The notes beneath the pieces are model-generated. The model had not been told where the DNA came from. It did not search any database and was given only the letters and a program-made list of their open reading frames with translations. The position numbers and the translations under genes are program-made. A DNA stretch of 64,000 bases, from contig OY365815.1 in NCBI GenBank assembly GCA_959347315.1, forward strand, positions 902,501 through 966,500. The letters are read 5' to 3'. Origin of the DNA: Bimastos eiseni. Its lineage: Eukaryota; Annelida; Clitellata; Crassiclitellata; Lumbricidae. The stretch's first letter is position 1; each line of letters begins with the position of its first letter. Shown piece by piece: positions 34,303-45,198 of this stretch.

Positions 34303-35589
34303 ATGCAGTCAGATATTCTAAGATTTACTGAAAATACTATTATAGACGAGGGAGTTGAAAGATACGAATGGCACGAGTACGAGCCGGTAGCGGGGACGAA
34401 TCTGAACAGCTCTGGGGAAATTCGCATAAATATCGAACTTTTCGATCTTTTCAGCCACCCCTCCGAGTCATACCTGCTTTTCGAAGGTAGACTGACTAAA
34501 GCAGATGGAACATATTACGCTAATGCCGATACTGTGGCTATTACCAACAACGGGCTCATGCATCGTTTCAGCCAAATATCGTATTCCCTGTCGAATCAAG
34601 ACATCGAAAGCGTGTTTCATCCTGGGCAAGCCACAACTATGCTAGGGTTGCTGAAATATCCCAACGACTTCGCTCTCGCACAAAGACTTAACCAATTATG
34701 GACAAAAGACACAGCCGCGACTGCCGTTATAGCCGACAACTCTGGATTCGCGATCAGACAGGCGTATCTCATTCAGAAACCAACTGCCAAGGGCACATTT
34801 AGCTTCATAGTACTTCTGAAGCACATTTTTGGATTCTGTGAGGATTACGATAAGGAAGTCTACGGCATGAAGCAGACTTTGACGCTCGTTCGCAAATCCG
34901 ACGACGATGCCGTCTTCAGGTTGGCCGCTGCAGCGGCTGACAAAGTCAACATCTATAAAATTTCGTGGTTTATGCCTCATGTCATTGCGGCCAACATGGA
35001 AAGAATACAGCTGTATAATACGATCGAATCAAAGGCAACATTACCAGTAGCCTATCGAGCTCGTCTTTGCGATACCGTAGCGGTTACTCACTCTTCCACA
35101 TTCAGTTGGCGCTTTAGCGTAAAGACAGCTCCAGAAAAACCCAGGTATATTATCGTTGGATTTCAAACGAATCGAAGCCTTAGTCAAGAAGCTAATTCAT
35201 CAATTTTCGATCATTGCGATATTACGAACATCTATGTGATGATGAACCAAGAATGATACCCAGCAGTCGATTACAACCTATCATTCCCGATTCAGCAATT
35301 TTCGAGAGCTTACAGAGATGCCGCGACCTTTAGCGAGAAATTCTATGGGATGGACCAACTCGTGACTCAGAGCAACATTACGCCGGCTGATTACAAAGAT
35401 TTATATCCGCTGTTCGTTTTCGATGTAAGTAAACATTCAGGGCGGTTACTGTCATCTGTCGTAGACATCCAGATCAAGGCTACTTTCAATGCTGCGGTGC
35501 CGCTTGGAACGATAGCTTATGCAGTTGTCATTTCAGATAAATTGCTAAACTTCCAATCAGACGGTCGGAAGTTGAGCGTTGTATATTAA
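34303..35589 (+). pseudogene. Major capsid protein, double jelly-roll type, one in-frame stop
   Basis: The frame starts at 34303 with DILRFTENTIIDEGVERYEW and stays open for 317 codons to a TGA at 35254-35256. It then continues in the same frame to 35589 (ending LSVVY). The single-base nature of the break suggests a CGA to TGA change. Features typical of Polinton/adintovirus hexons are visible: the long N-terminal acidic strand, the FELFSH-like LFDLFSHPSESY segment, and the NDFALAQRLNQLW region. The whole frame is about 428 codons. It is the best preserved structural gene of the cassette. Confidence 0.85.
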
Positions 35590-35615
35590 AGAAAATATTT
35601 TTTGTTATAAAAAAC

Positions 35616-35971
35616 ATGAAACTCTCGCAACTGAAATCGCTAATGAAGGAACACAGTATAAAAGGCGCAAGAATTATGAACAAGCCGGATATGTTAAGGA
35701 TACTCGTTGAGAGAGGTGTTTTACCGGAATTAGAACTAAAAGAAGAGAAGGTGCTGATGAAGGAGAAAAAGGAAGTACTACCCAGATACAAATATCTAAA
35801 AACAATTCGTAAAAATCCGATAAGCGTTGAAGTCTTCGACAGAGATACGAACGAAACCACCACTTACTATCGTTGTATAAGGCAAGTATGGCGTTTAAAA
35901 TCGGTACGAACACGATTCAGGATAACAATGGTAAAGTGTGGAGAAATAGATACGAGATCCGTGTGTTGACA
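35616..35971 (+). pseudogene. SAP-domain protein, frameshifted
   Basis: It starts at 35616 with KLSQLKSLMKEHSIKGARIM, then NKPDMLRILVERG, a SAP DNA-binding helix-turn-helix. A charged linker and a second short domain (VEVFDRDTNETTTYY) follow. A frame change lies near 35865-35885, where the frame ending at 35971 takes over with an NNGKVWRNRYEIRV-like end. SAP proteins of this shape are common next to capsid genes in Polinton-like elements; a DNA-binding role is inferred. Confidence 0.75.
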
Positions 35972-35997
35972 TAAAGTTTTATCCTAGCTAATAAAAA

Positions 35998-36300
35998 ATG
36001 GGAACTCGTAAATTTATAGATTTCGAAACTTTGGAAGAAGACGTAGTTTACACACTTAAAACGAAGCGATATCTGTACGGTACAGTAGGCTATTTCTACC
36101 TGATTACGGTAGAGGCGCAGGATGAGACGGAACATTACATGAGCGTATTCGTGGGGTCGTGGGATACGCCCATTCACGACAAGCTGGAAACGGACAAGAC
36201 ATTTACTTTTACAAAAACGAGGATAGAAACGGAACCGGGCTACAGAACGTCGTATATCGGGGTATCTGGAGAGAACGAAGTTGTTGATCATGTGGTTTAA
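35998..36300 (+). CDS. Small viral protein of unknown function
   Basis: Intact 100-residue frame starting TRKFIDFETLEEDVVYTLKT, rich in beta-strand-like alternating sequence and ending ENEVVDHVV. It follows the SAP gene by 26 bases and is preceded by TAATAAAAAATG. I do not recognise the family. Confidence 0.65.
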   Translation: MGTRKFIDFETLEEDVVYTLKTKRYLYGTVGYFYLITVEAQDETEHYMSVFVGSWDTPIHDKLETDKTFTFTKTRIETEPGYRTSYIGVSGENEVVDHVV

Positions 36301-36361
36301 ATTTTCAATGATGTTTCTCATTGAAAATCTTAGTCATCATACACGAATAACTGCATCACGC

Positions 36362-37205
36362 TTAATCCTGGCTTCCCCATTCAGCCTGGAGGCAAACTAG
36401 ACTATAGGTCTGATATTTTCCGGAATCGATCAAGAATTCTTGGTAAGTATTTCCTAAATTCTTATTGAGCGACGTGTGAATAATAACCTCTTGTTTTTCA
36501 TAATTGTATGCGAGTATCCTCCAGGCGGCAATCCATTCGTTGCTTTTTTTTCTCCCCCTCAAGCCGATCTTCCAGATTCTTACTGCGGTTGGGCACTCGA
36601 TAGATATCCACGGTCCTAAGCCGCCCTCCGACACCCATTCTCCTTCATCTTTGAATGCATGAAAGGCTTTGTTTTGCAGAGATGAAGCGCTGAAAACCAT
36701 AATTACCAGTGTCCGAAGTTAATCTCGGCACGTAACCGACATGACATTTTCTTCCTCGTGTGAGATCGGCCAGCGTTGGTTTCCACTGTAACATGCAAAC
36801 GGAAGCTATGGCAACATCAGGACTCGTAGATATAACATGAAATCTCCAATACGTGTAGTTAGACGAAGCGGGAAATGTAAACTCCTTCATAAATCCAAAT
36901 CGGAGGACATCCGTTTGAGAAGCTAGAATATCTGTAAATACTATTCCATCGTTACTAGCTTGGACTTTCCAACTAGTAATTTCTTTGTTTTCAGGACTGC
37001 CAGCGATGATGTAAAATCCCGACATTGATAGAGGAATGGGGTACTTCATCTGTATCCAATCATTTGTGGTTGTTTTGGAGACCCTAATGTCGGGGTAGTG
37101 AGAAGCGTTTTGAAAAGCCCTCCACGGGCTGAATTCAGGGCCAAGCACACTGCGAAAACTGCTAGCACTAGCTAGGTTAAAAATACGTAAAATACGTTTT
37201 TGCAA
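36362..37205 (-). pseudogene. Discoidin-like spike/fibre protein, frameshifted
   Basis: Two repeated beta-sandwich domains lie on the minus strand. The first (37205 to about 36700) reads SPWRAFQNASHYPDIR, WIQMKYPIPLSMSGFYIIAG and SWKVQASNDGIVF. The second (about 36700-36362) reads HAFKDEGEWVSEGG, PWISIECPTAVRIWKIGL and AAWRILAYN. This W-I-x-M/I-x-x-P...W-x-(I/V)-x-(A/G) pattern fits galactose-binding/discoidin folds. A one-base frame change near 36695 separates them. The upstream start is missing (only a TTG). A tail-fibre or attachment role is inferred from the fold and the position at the cassette edge. Confidence 0.7.
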
Positions 37206-37399
37206 CGTATTAGGTGGGTGATTTTGAGCTATGTTATGGTCAATTGTCCCAGATAGCGCGTTTTATAACTACTTCTGAGAAAGTGGCATTGCCATTGCTA
37301 TTCTCAATCAAACATTCGTGTGTAGCTGGCTTTTCAGTGCTGAAGCACTGAATAACAATGCGTCGTCTGTCCATCAGCTCAATGTGAATTAGACAAATA
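37206..37399. other. Cassette edge and unique DNA
   Basis: No gene is visible. It joins the spike gene to the 86-bp tandem array. Confidence 0.4.
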
Positions 37400-37829
37400 G
37401 AAAAGGTAGAGAGAGTACCAAATGGAAGGACCAGCAGCCACGAATGAAGTGAAGAGAAGACATGAATGCCACTTGTGAAACAACAGAAAAGGTAGAGAGA
37501 GTACCAAATGGAAGGACCAGCAGCCACGAATGAAGTGAAGAGAAGACACGAATGCCACTTGTGAAACAACAGAAAAGGTAGAGAGAGTACCAAATGGAAG
37601 GACCAGCAGCCACGAATGAAGTGAAGAGAAGACATGAATGCCACTTGTGAAACAACAGAAAAGGTAGAGAGAGTACCAAATGGAAGGACCAGCAGCCATG
37701 AATGAAGTGAAGAGAAGACATGAATGCCACTTGTGAAACAACAGAAAAGGTAGAGAGAGTACCAAATGGAAGGACCAGCAGCCACGAATGAAGTGAAGAG
37801 AAGACATGAATGCCACTTGTGAAACAAGA
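37400..37829. repeat. 86-bp minisatellite, five copies
   Basis: Five near-identical 86-base units start at 37400, 37486, 37572, 37658 and 37744, differing at two positions or so (ACATG/ACACG, CCACG/CCATG). Since 86 is not a multiple of 3, the frame moves with each unit, yet all three minus frames stay open. The peptides seen there are therefore products of a stop-free unit, not a gene. Confidence 0.97.
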
Positions 37830-38167
37830 CTTTCCAGACGTTCATTCCCGAAGATGATTGCTCAAGCCTCAAAGAATCTCAAAACATGAAACAACTTTGA
37901 ATGCTATGTCGTGAACGATTGATGAACTGCAACACAGATTAACAAAAAAGATGGATTTAAACCTTAAGACTGGGATGAATAAAAATTCAAATGTAAAGCA
38001 GCAACAGCTCAGTTTTACCAGAACTAACAACTGCAGGAGGCACAAGCACAATATGAAACACTCAAAGTATATACAAGCAAAACAACTCATCCAACATGAA
38101 AAAACTGACAAATTCAACTATTTTCCACATTAGCATCCAAAATGTCGAACTCCCCAATGCAAAACAA

Positions 38168-38173
38168 TTTATT
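38168..38173 (-). terminator. Likely UBXN1 polyadenylation signal
   Basis: AATAAA on the minus strand, about 130 bases after the UBXN1 stop codon. Distance and orientation fit a 3' UTR end. This is a six-base motif only. Confidence 0.4.
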
Positions 38174-38303
38174 TCATGGGAATCGTAGTCGGTGCAACAT
38201 CTTGGCCAACACCTCTTCAGTCTGACATACACTTAAGTTGATGACATCTTACAGCAGAAATTTAACTGTAACATACGGATTTTCGAATATACAACGGTCC
38301 TCC

Positions 38304-38344
38304 CTATAGTTTCTTCACCATAAGCACAGCCGATGGCACCAAAC
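38304..38344 (-). CDS. UBXN1: UBXN1 exon 11 (end of UBX domain, stop)
   Basis: After a TGATTTTAG acceptor, two bases complete the Gly codon left by exon 10. The exon then reads LVPSAVLMVKKL and a TAG stop. This is the last beta strand of the UBX domain. The hAT fragment lies in the intron before it. Confidence 0.93.
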
Positions 38345-38856
38345 CTAAAATCAGAAACAAACTACATTTGAGGCTAAAAACTACAGTTCCACAGTCACAA
38401 AATGCAAAGGAAAATCAGCAAAGGTACACTAACTAAAAACCAAATGTGATTTAGCAATTCATAGGAATTCATGTTTGCTTGCATTAGTATTAAGATGATG
38501 AATGCGTTAAGTAGCCGTGGCATAATGTCATGGAGCAAAGTCGAGCAATTACAGGGTGCCTCATCAGTGGATGTAAATTTTTTTATTATTTCAGTCGATG
38601 GCACAAATTCACAAGCCTTAGCGTCGTAACCCATATGTGTCTGACGAATGTAAAAAAACAGTGTTTGTTCAAACGCTATACAATTGAATTACGGCGCTAT
38701 AAAATTCGCTGCCTAGCAAGTATTAAGGGTATATTCGTCCTTGATTGACCGTCAAACTTTTAAACAATACTTATTATCTCATTTACTTGCATTTTGTATT
38801 TCAGTGAGGAAAAATTCAAAGTTTTACTTTAAATTTTGTTAACAGCTATATAAAAT

Positions 38857-39150
38857 ATGTCCGATGACGAGTATGAAACGTCTGAGATCATTGACTATGA
38901 TTTAGCAAACGATTTCAATCCAAATCGGGGCAGATAAACATTGTCAACAAAACTTAGCGGCACTGCAAATAGAAAACGCAAGCAGGAAAAGATTAGACTG
39001 GGTAAAGCATTACTCGACAAGGTACCAAAACTTACAAAATTCTTTTCAGTGCCACAGCCGCCAAAAACAAGTGTAAACACAATGCCTGCAGACAGTGCAA
39101 AGTATTTTACTTGTGTTTGGAATTTATCACAAATACCAAATAATCCGTAA
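38857..39150 (+). pseudogene. hAT/ZMYM-type transposase N-terminal fragment
   Basis: Frame SDDEYETSEIIDYDLANDF is followed by one TAA (38935-38937) and, in the same frame, TKLSGTANRKRKQEK and LDKVPKLTKFFSVPQPP. The K-x-SGAxNRKRKxEK...PKLxxFF pattern is the N-terminal region of ZMYM1-like hAT transposases. The BED/TTF finger and catalytic domain are absent. It lies in antisense orientation within UBXN1 intron 10. Confidence 0.75.
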
Positions 39151-39240
39151 ATTCGATGAGAAAGTGCAGAAAGACAGAATAACAGTCATGTATTTGTATC
39201 CTTTCTGTTACTTCATGAGGCACTGAGAATGGACCTTGCT

Positions 39241-39308
39241 CAAGCGTGGGGGGGGGGGCGCTTAAGAAGGTTTGCTCCAGGGCGCCTTCAGAGGTAGTTA
39301 TGCCACTG
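39241..39308 (-). mobile_element. hAT terminal remnant
   Basis: Read on the minus strand, this begins CAGTGGCATAACTACCTCTG and runs into GCGCCC and a C-run. That is the classic hAT end shape with a GGGG-rich subterminal region. The other end and the target duplication were not found. It may belong to the transposase fragment just upstream. Confidence 0.55.
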
Positions 39309-39310
39309 AC

Positions 39311-39425
39311 AGGCTAGGTGGCGCTCCGGCGTGTTGACACCGACTCAACACGGTTGTGCTATTTTCTCGTTTTAAGCGTAGATGACTTGAAGGGGTGTTA
39401 TATAAATCCTCCAAATAAATAAATG
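39311..39425 (+). repeat. LINE/SINE 3' tail (GGGGTGTTATATAAATCC)
   Basis: It ends GAAGGGGTGTTATATAAATC followed by an AATAAATAAAT tail, the same family end as at 3325, 6740 and 25918. Confidence 0.55.
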
Positions 39426-41424
39426 TAGTAACGTAACTAATGTTGAGGCTGTAGACTTGTCTTAGACATAAGAGTGCTCGATTTGATTAAAAAGGCTAAA
39501 TGTAAAAACATGGCTTTTTCGGAACCCTATTTTATGTGGTAGATGGCGCATTCATTCTATTTCCTTAAGAAACTTTTGATCACATATCATTGATGATGTA
39601 AACATGCCGGAGTGGAGCTCATCAAGAGGACTTGTTCGAGTGGTTAAACTTTAAAAAAAATTCAATTCTTAAAATTTATTTCTCAATTTCTCAGTTATGT
39701 TTTTGAAAATTTGATACATTGCATGGTCATGCAAGCGTGAAATGTGTGCAAAATTTCAGTTCTGTAGGTCGATGATGACATACCTAAAAGAGTTGAAAGA
39801 AGTCGTACCAAACGTGACAAGTGACAAACTTTACGCAAGCCAAGTTAAATAAAAGAGAGTAAAAAGAGATCGTGTAGTCAAGATGATTGTAGCTTTTTGA
39901 CAGACTTCTAAACAATTTACAACAAATTAATCATTATCTCGATATTTCTGAAACTGTTGTAAAGGTAAGCACAGGGCACCATTTTGTTCACTAGGGCTGG
40001 GTCTTGTCAGATGGGTTGTCCTGAAACATTCACTGGAGGCCAGGTCCTGAGTAATCATATTTAAGATTAAGGATACATGTTCTAGCAGCAATCATGCATA
40101 ATTACGTTATGCTAGAGGGTTGGGGGGGTGCTACAAAATGTTACATTTAGCTGAATGTTACATAATGCCTCTTGCCTCTAAACTAATTAGTAATTAATTA
40201 AAAATACTCAATCTAAACTAAAACCAAAGATCAAGTATTTCTTTGAGTCGCAAAGGCTAAGGAACGGAACACTATGGCGAAATGAAATTTCTATAAAAAG
40301 TTCTTCTCCCAATTTCTCAGCTAATGTTAATATTTCCAGACAGGTGGGGGTTAATTAAAACGTCATACAAAAGCGGGGCAAAATTCAATGTGCAAATCAA
40401 GTCCGTTTGATATGCGTCAATATTACGATTGCTGAAGGCCTCAGGTCAAACCAAAGTCAAGTTAAATCAAGTCAGAGCAAATGACACAACAAATCGTCTA
40501 CACTTAACTTCCAAAATTTGAACATTATTTAGATTCGATATTAACCCCTTTAGCGGCAATTATATTCGTCCTTAATAACCAACTATTAGACGGCAAACCT
40601 GAATATAATCGTCCAATTGATTATACATACATACAGACATAAATACATACGAACGTACGTACATGCAAACATGCATACATATATATATAGACATATATAT
40701 ATATATACACATATATATACATATATGCATATATACATACATATCTACATACATATACATACATTTACATATATACATACATAGATATGCAAATATAAAA
40801 TTTGCTTGCCGTATAAGGGTAGGTTTTAAAAATTTTACTGGATGCTAAAGGGGTTAAAACAACCGCTACTTCCAATCGCATCATCTGAAGGCGCATTAGT
40901 TAAACACCTTGTGACGAATGACATGCATATGAGGTACTTTTTTTCTGCGGACCCATTTTCTAAATACTATCTACCATTGATGGAGGTTAAATTTGGAGAC
41001 CTGGGATTATATAGGGGCAGGTAAAACTACACTGAGTTTTGTTCCAAATAAATACGTAATGTTCAAGGGGTGGGTCTATGGAAACGTTAAGATGCCTTAC
41101 AGGGTGGGTGAGTGAAAAAAGACCATTTCCAGTGTTACGTAATTATGCAAAGACCCCTTAACTTACCAATCGTGATCCAAAGAGAATCAATTGTTTGAGC
41201 AAACTAGGGTGATGCCATTCAGTCAAATCCAATACTGTCATCTATGGCATCATTCTCCTCAATGCTTCCCCCAGATTGATTGCTTGCCCTCCTAAATTTT
41301 AATCCCATATCTCCTCATTCATGGTCAATCAATTGCCACCTGGACTGGACTCCCTTCCACGCTTCCTCCTCAAATACCTATTGGTCACTCTGTCCCACTC
41401 TTCATTACCCATAAGACCATTCTG
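39426..41424. other. UBXN1 intron 10, non-coding with TACA repeats
   Basis: No gene is seen. 40620-40790 is an imperfect ATACATAC/ATATATA tract. 40535-40560 (CCCCTTTAGCGGCAATTATA) and 40845-40857 (CTAAAGGGGTTA) are inverted flanks of that tract. Confidence 0.5.
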
Positions 41425-41516
41425 TTCGACCAGGGTTGGGCTGGCAGCGCTCCTGATTAGGCCATCTTGAATGGGCAATATATAAAATTTCTTTAATAAT
41501 AATAATAGAAATAATA
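41425..41516 (+). repeat. LINE/SINE 3' tail with AATAATAAT
   Basis: It contains CGACCAGGGTTGGGCTGGCA and ends GAATGGGCAATATATAAAATT plus an AAT run, directly next to UBXN1 exon 10. Confidence 0.5.
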
Positions 41517-41583
41517 AAAGCAATAGTAATGATTGTGCCAGAAGATACACCAATGTGCAGATGAAGATGAGACGTTAGTGAAC

Positions 41584-41764
41584 CTAGTTGCTGAAGAGGC
41601 GTCTCCATGTCCTCATCACTGAAAACTTTGCGAGGATAGTTTGTCGAGAATGTGAAAGGAAATTGGCAATCTCTTCGATTGAGCTGAACGAAGACTCGAA
41701 CGGCTGCGAGCATCTCGTTCACTCCAAATGGTTGAACGACTGTCTCGCCATTCAACATTCGAAT
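41584..41764 (-). CDS. UBXN1: UBXN1 exon 10 (UBX domain)
   Basis: Acceptor TTTTCTGTTCAG, donor CTAG|GTTCAC, start phase 0 and end phase 1. It encodes IRMLNGETVVQPFGVNEMLA, then AVRVFVQLNR, FPFTFSTNYPRKVFSDEDM and TPLQQLG. This is nearly the entire UBX fold, including the loop between strands 3 and 4. Here FSTNYPR stands where many UBX domains have the p97-binding F-P-R; the Pro-Arg pair is kept. Confidence 0.96.
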
Positions 41765-42634
41765 CTGAACAGAAAACGTTTTGTGATTACTTAGAAATGT
41801 CATGTCTATTCTAATGTATGAGTTCTTACAATGCCATAATGCAAAGCTTGGAGGCATCATTGTTGGATGAGTGAATGAAGAAGCTGTGCCGTCTTAACCG
41901 CAATGTACGCCCTGGGCAAAGCAATGCAGTGGGGCACCCTGCTGACCCATGGTGAGAGGGATTTTAAACCCTTCTTCATATCAAAACAAAGGCAAGAAAC
42001 AGACTGCTTGTGGAGGATGACACGAGAATCATCACTTTAGCAAACAGTCGACCAACCATCGCATTGAAGCATCAGGTTAGACTTTCCAACACCATTGAAG
42101 TAGGCCATAATAATAATTATGAAAAATCGATTTGTAATGAGTGTACTTTACTTCAGGCCAGTGTTTCTCAACCTTTGGTGGCTTTCTCACTTATTGTTCA
42201 ATTTAGGACCTGTTTTAAATATGCTTTCTTGTGCAGATGCAGCATCGGTCGCAGGACACTTAGCAATTATAAAACGAGGGTTGAACCTTGAAATAGGTTG
42301 GAAACAACGATTATATACACAGCTGAAATAGACATCTAGTTGAGTATAAGATAACTATGATCCAGTAATATAACAGGCCCTATCTTAAAGACGTACAGCT
42401 AACTCCAACTATTGTATTTACCGATTTATATGGCACCTCTCATGCCATTCAGTTTCGCTCCCTTTGTGATAGTCCCAAGAGTACAAAAAGGTTATGAGGG
42501 AGAACGATGCAGGAAGATATTGAGAAAGAATGGCTGATGTTTGCTGGCTCCTTAATTTCAGAGCATAGGACCATTTGAGTAATAAGTGTGTAAATGGATA
42601 CTGACCTATGTTGCCAATCACTTCAGAAGCTAAC

Positions 42635-42778
42635 CTGTATCCTTGTGTCCTTGTATTCCTTTGGTGTTGCAGCAGCAGCAGCCACAGGTGCCAATGGTGG
42701 TGCAGCAGGAGCAGCAGCAGCATGAGATGAAACCATAGGCTGTTCACAGCTTGCCTCCGCAGCTGGCGCCATACCAAA
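42635..42778 (-). CDS. UBXN1: UBXN1 exon 9 (Ala/Pro linker, UBX start)
   Basis: 144 bases, phase 0 both ends, acceptor TGTGTTTAG, donor ACAG|GTTAGC. It encodes a low-complexity Ala/Pro linker (HAAAAPAAPPLAPVAAAAAT) and then PKEYKDTRIQ, the K-x-Y-x-x-x-RIQ start of the UBX domain. It runs straight into exon 10. Confidence 0.93.
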
Positions 42779-43653
42779 CTAAACACAGATAGTTCAACCA
42801 CAAAGGCATTGTGACAGTTTTAACAACACTCCGCAATACTAGTTAAACTGTTTCACGAGAACAAAAGCTGAAACTTTATTTGTTATGTCATTTATAGATA
42901 TCATTAAACAACTAAAATGCAGTACATCATGTGTCTTAATATGGTAAAAATGATTCAGTTGCAAGAAGATATAAAATCAGAAGTCAAGGACTCAGAAACA
43001 TTAATCACTGCAAAATTACGATTACTAAAATGTCTCACAAATTTAAATTTGCAAATTCATGCAAAACATAGACTAAGAAGAACAATTTAAAAATTTGTAA
43101 AGAGATCAAATTTACCTCAGGTTAAAAATATTATTAAAAATACCAGAGCCAACCAGTTCTCTTAATTTGCAAAACAGGAATGTGCAGAAAACATTTAATT
43201 CAACTATCTTTTCCATCTTTTTAATCAATTAAACCTAATATAGCTCCTCTTCAAAAAATCTACTCACAGGCGCTCTCTGTGCTAGCCTACATGTCTAGAG
43301 CTGACAGATGGAATGGATGTTCAGAGTCTCTTGGCAAAGTTTTCCGCTTTGCAACGACTGTGTTAGGTGCAACTGTGTTACGTAAATGACAAGGATCGTT
43401 AGAAAAACTATGTTAGCTTCGTCTGCTTCTTGGAGATGAAGCCAACTTATTTGTAAGCATTGCTTGAAAGAAAACCTTGAGTCCTTGGTCATCTTAAATA
43501 TGATAACTCAGAACAACCTATCTGACAAGATCCAGCACTAATGAACACAATGGCGCCATGTGCTTACCTTTATAACAGTTTAAGAAATATCATGATGATG
43601 ATTAATTTGCTGTAAATGGTCCAAAAATCTGTCAAAAATCTCCAAACAATCAC

Positions 43654-43705
43654 CTTGACTGCTCGATCTCTTTTATCCTTCTCAATCAAATCAAGCGTTC
43701 TCTGT
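43654..43705 (-). CDS. UBXN1: UBXN1 exon 8 (coiled coil end)
   Basis: 52 bases, acceptor GTTTTTAG, donor AAG|GTGATT. It encodes QRTLDLIEKDKRDRAVK after a split Arg, matching the Q-R-x-x-x-x-I-E-x-D-K-x-x-R-A segment of UBXN1. Confidence 0.92.
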
Positions 43706-43744
43706 CTAAAAACAAGTGCACAGCCTCAACATTACTACTTGCCA

Positions 43745-44435
43745 CATTCATAATCATAATTACGGAAGTTAAGCGATAACAGGAAAACCGGTTATCAGTT
43801 TTGAAATCGACAATCGGTTTCTGTCATTTGCAAAATGATAATCGAATTTTGTTCACCTTATTATTTATCTCACATGTCTCGGATTTGTTCCCATAGGAAG
43901 GTCTCAAGTCGGTCAACTTCAAAGGCTAGACGTGGCTAAGCGAAAGATTTCCCTCTTCCAACAGGGTAATTAATAGCTGCCGATTGCTAATAAACGGCCC
44001 TCTTGTCCCTACAAGACTAGCGTGAGAAGGTGAGCTAGGGAAGGGTAACAGGAGCCAACAGCACTTGGACACTTCTGTCTGCAAAGCATCCGAATTTGAT
44101 CCATACAGGGGAGAACTAACAGGCGACTGCCTGTGGGGGGTTCACAATGGAGAACGATGCATAGCAGCGGGGAGAGTTAGAAAGCCGAGCGCTGTAACAG
44201 TAGGTGTCTGTTTGTTCCAGATTACGTAACAATGTGACTAAAACACTTCGGTAACGAGTGTTGATGCATTGAGATACGTAATACATGAAATAAAGCGCAA
44301 AATATACTGCTTATCACAATTTACAATATTTTTCACATAACACCAATAAAAACCGATAATCGGTTTAAAATCGGTTTTTGAAATTCGATAGTCAGTCTGC
44401 CCCAAAAACTGATATTAACAACCCTAATCTTAACT
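43745..44435 (-). mobile_element. Putative non-autonomous element with ACCGGTTAT/GGGTTGTTAAT end
   Basis: The high end, read on the minus strand, starts TTAGGGTTGTTAATATCAGT and continues with TTTTTGGGGCA and alternating ACCGATTATCGG motifs. The start of the 50264 element in plus orientation is clearly related (CTAGGGTTGTTAATACCG, then TTTTTTGGGGCAAACC). The other end near 43785 has AACCGGTTATCAG. No target duplication was fixed. Confidence 0.5.
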
Positions 44436-44784
44436 AATAAAAAAGAACAGAACAACCATTCAAATTAAACATTTAGCTCACTCTACAAATGCTAATGAGT
44501 AAGATAACTGATATACTCACCTGTTTCAGTAATAGGCTAATTATTTAATATAATCCATAGTCATCTATCATTTTAATAGGCTTATTACGTAGCGCAATTC
44601 ATACACTCGTGTCACCTGTTGTCAAAATAAGCTGATAACATAACCTAATTCATACAATGATCTGTTGTCTTTTTATTACGCTAGTAACATAATCATAAGG
44701 ATTGGTCATGGCGGTCGCTAGATTTCCAAGAAATAACAGCACAAGGTGAAGGTAAAACTAACATAACATATTTCATAAAATCAC

Positions 44785-44856
44785 CTGGCCATTTTCTCTT
44801 CCTCTTTTTCTCTTCGTCGCTGTTCAGCCAACTTCTTCATTTCATCTTCTTGCATT
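44785..44856 (-). CDS. UBXN1: UBXN1 exon 7 (coiled coil)
   Basis: 72 bases, acceptor TTATTGACAG, donor CCAG|GTGATT, end phase 2. It encodes MQEDEMKKLAEQRRREKEEE and KMA, the Q-E-D-E-M-x-x-x-A-E-E-R-R-R-E-K heptad region conserved in UBXN1. Confidence 0.95.
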
Positions 44857-45198
44857 CTGTCAATAACAAGAAGAACATGTGTTAAACGTCACTAACGAAT
44901 TAACACACAAACACCCGTTCGGTGCTGGCATTTGAGATCAGAAATCTTTCATAAGAACCTCCTTGAATGAGAAGACTTCATTTGAAGGATGAGGGTATAT
45001 TCATTACCAGATCTATAGACCCTGCAGAGTAATAACCCGACTTATGATCCTAATTCACTCTTCTAAGGGCAGCATTAACACCCATAAATAGTTAACCATA
45101 ATCACACTATTTAAAAGACATTTCAGTTTAGTCAATTTAAATAATTTCATTTTACAGAAACTTGACATTTATTAAGCTCCACTTAAAAAAATCATTGG

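Larger units (their letters stand above)
31918..37205. mobile_element. Endogenised Polinton/adintovirus-like virion-gene cassette
   Basis: Eight neighbouring frames form a compact, intron-free block unlike the flanking host genes. In order they are: zinc ribbon plus PLA2-like protein (minus), packaging ATPase, virion protein, small core-like protein, major capsid protein, SAP protein, a small protein, and a discoidin-like spike (minus). Intergenic spaces are only 20-80 bases and AT-rich. No family-B DNA polymerase, integrase or protease is present and no terminal inverted repeat was identified, so the edges are those of the outermost genes. Most frames are broken by stops or frameshifts, so it is a relic. 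The lineage (Polinton, adintovirus or other polinton-like virus) is uncertain. Confidence 0.85.

Noticed and set aside
37240..37872. 210-codon minus frame with repeated HKWHSCLLFTSF-type peptides
   Set aside because: It is a read-through of the 86-bp minisatellite; all three frames are equally open and no domain exists.
41405..41583. Extension of the UBX frame beyond exon 10
   Set aside because: The frame continues into LINE-tail sequence; the G|GTTCAC donor and the exon at 38304 complete the domain instead.
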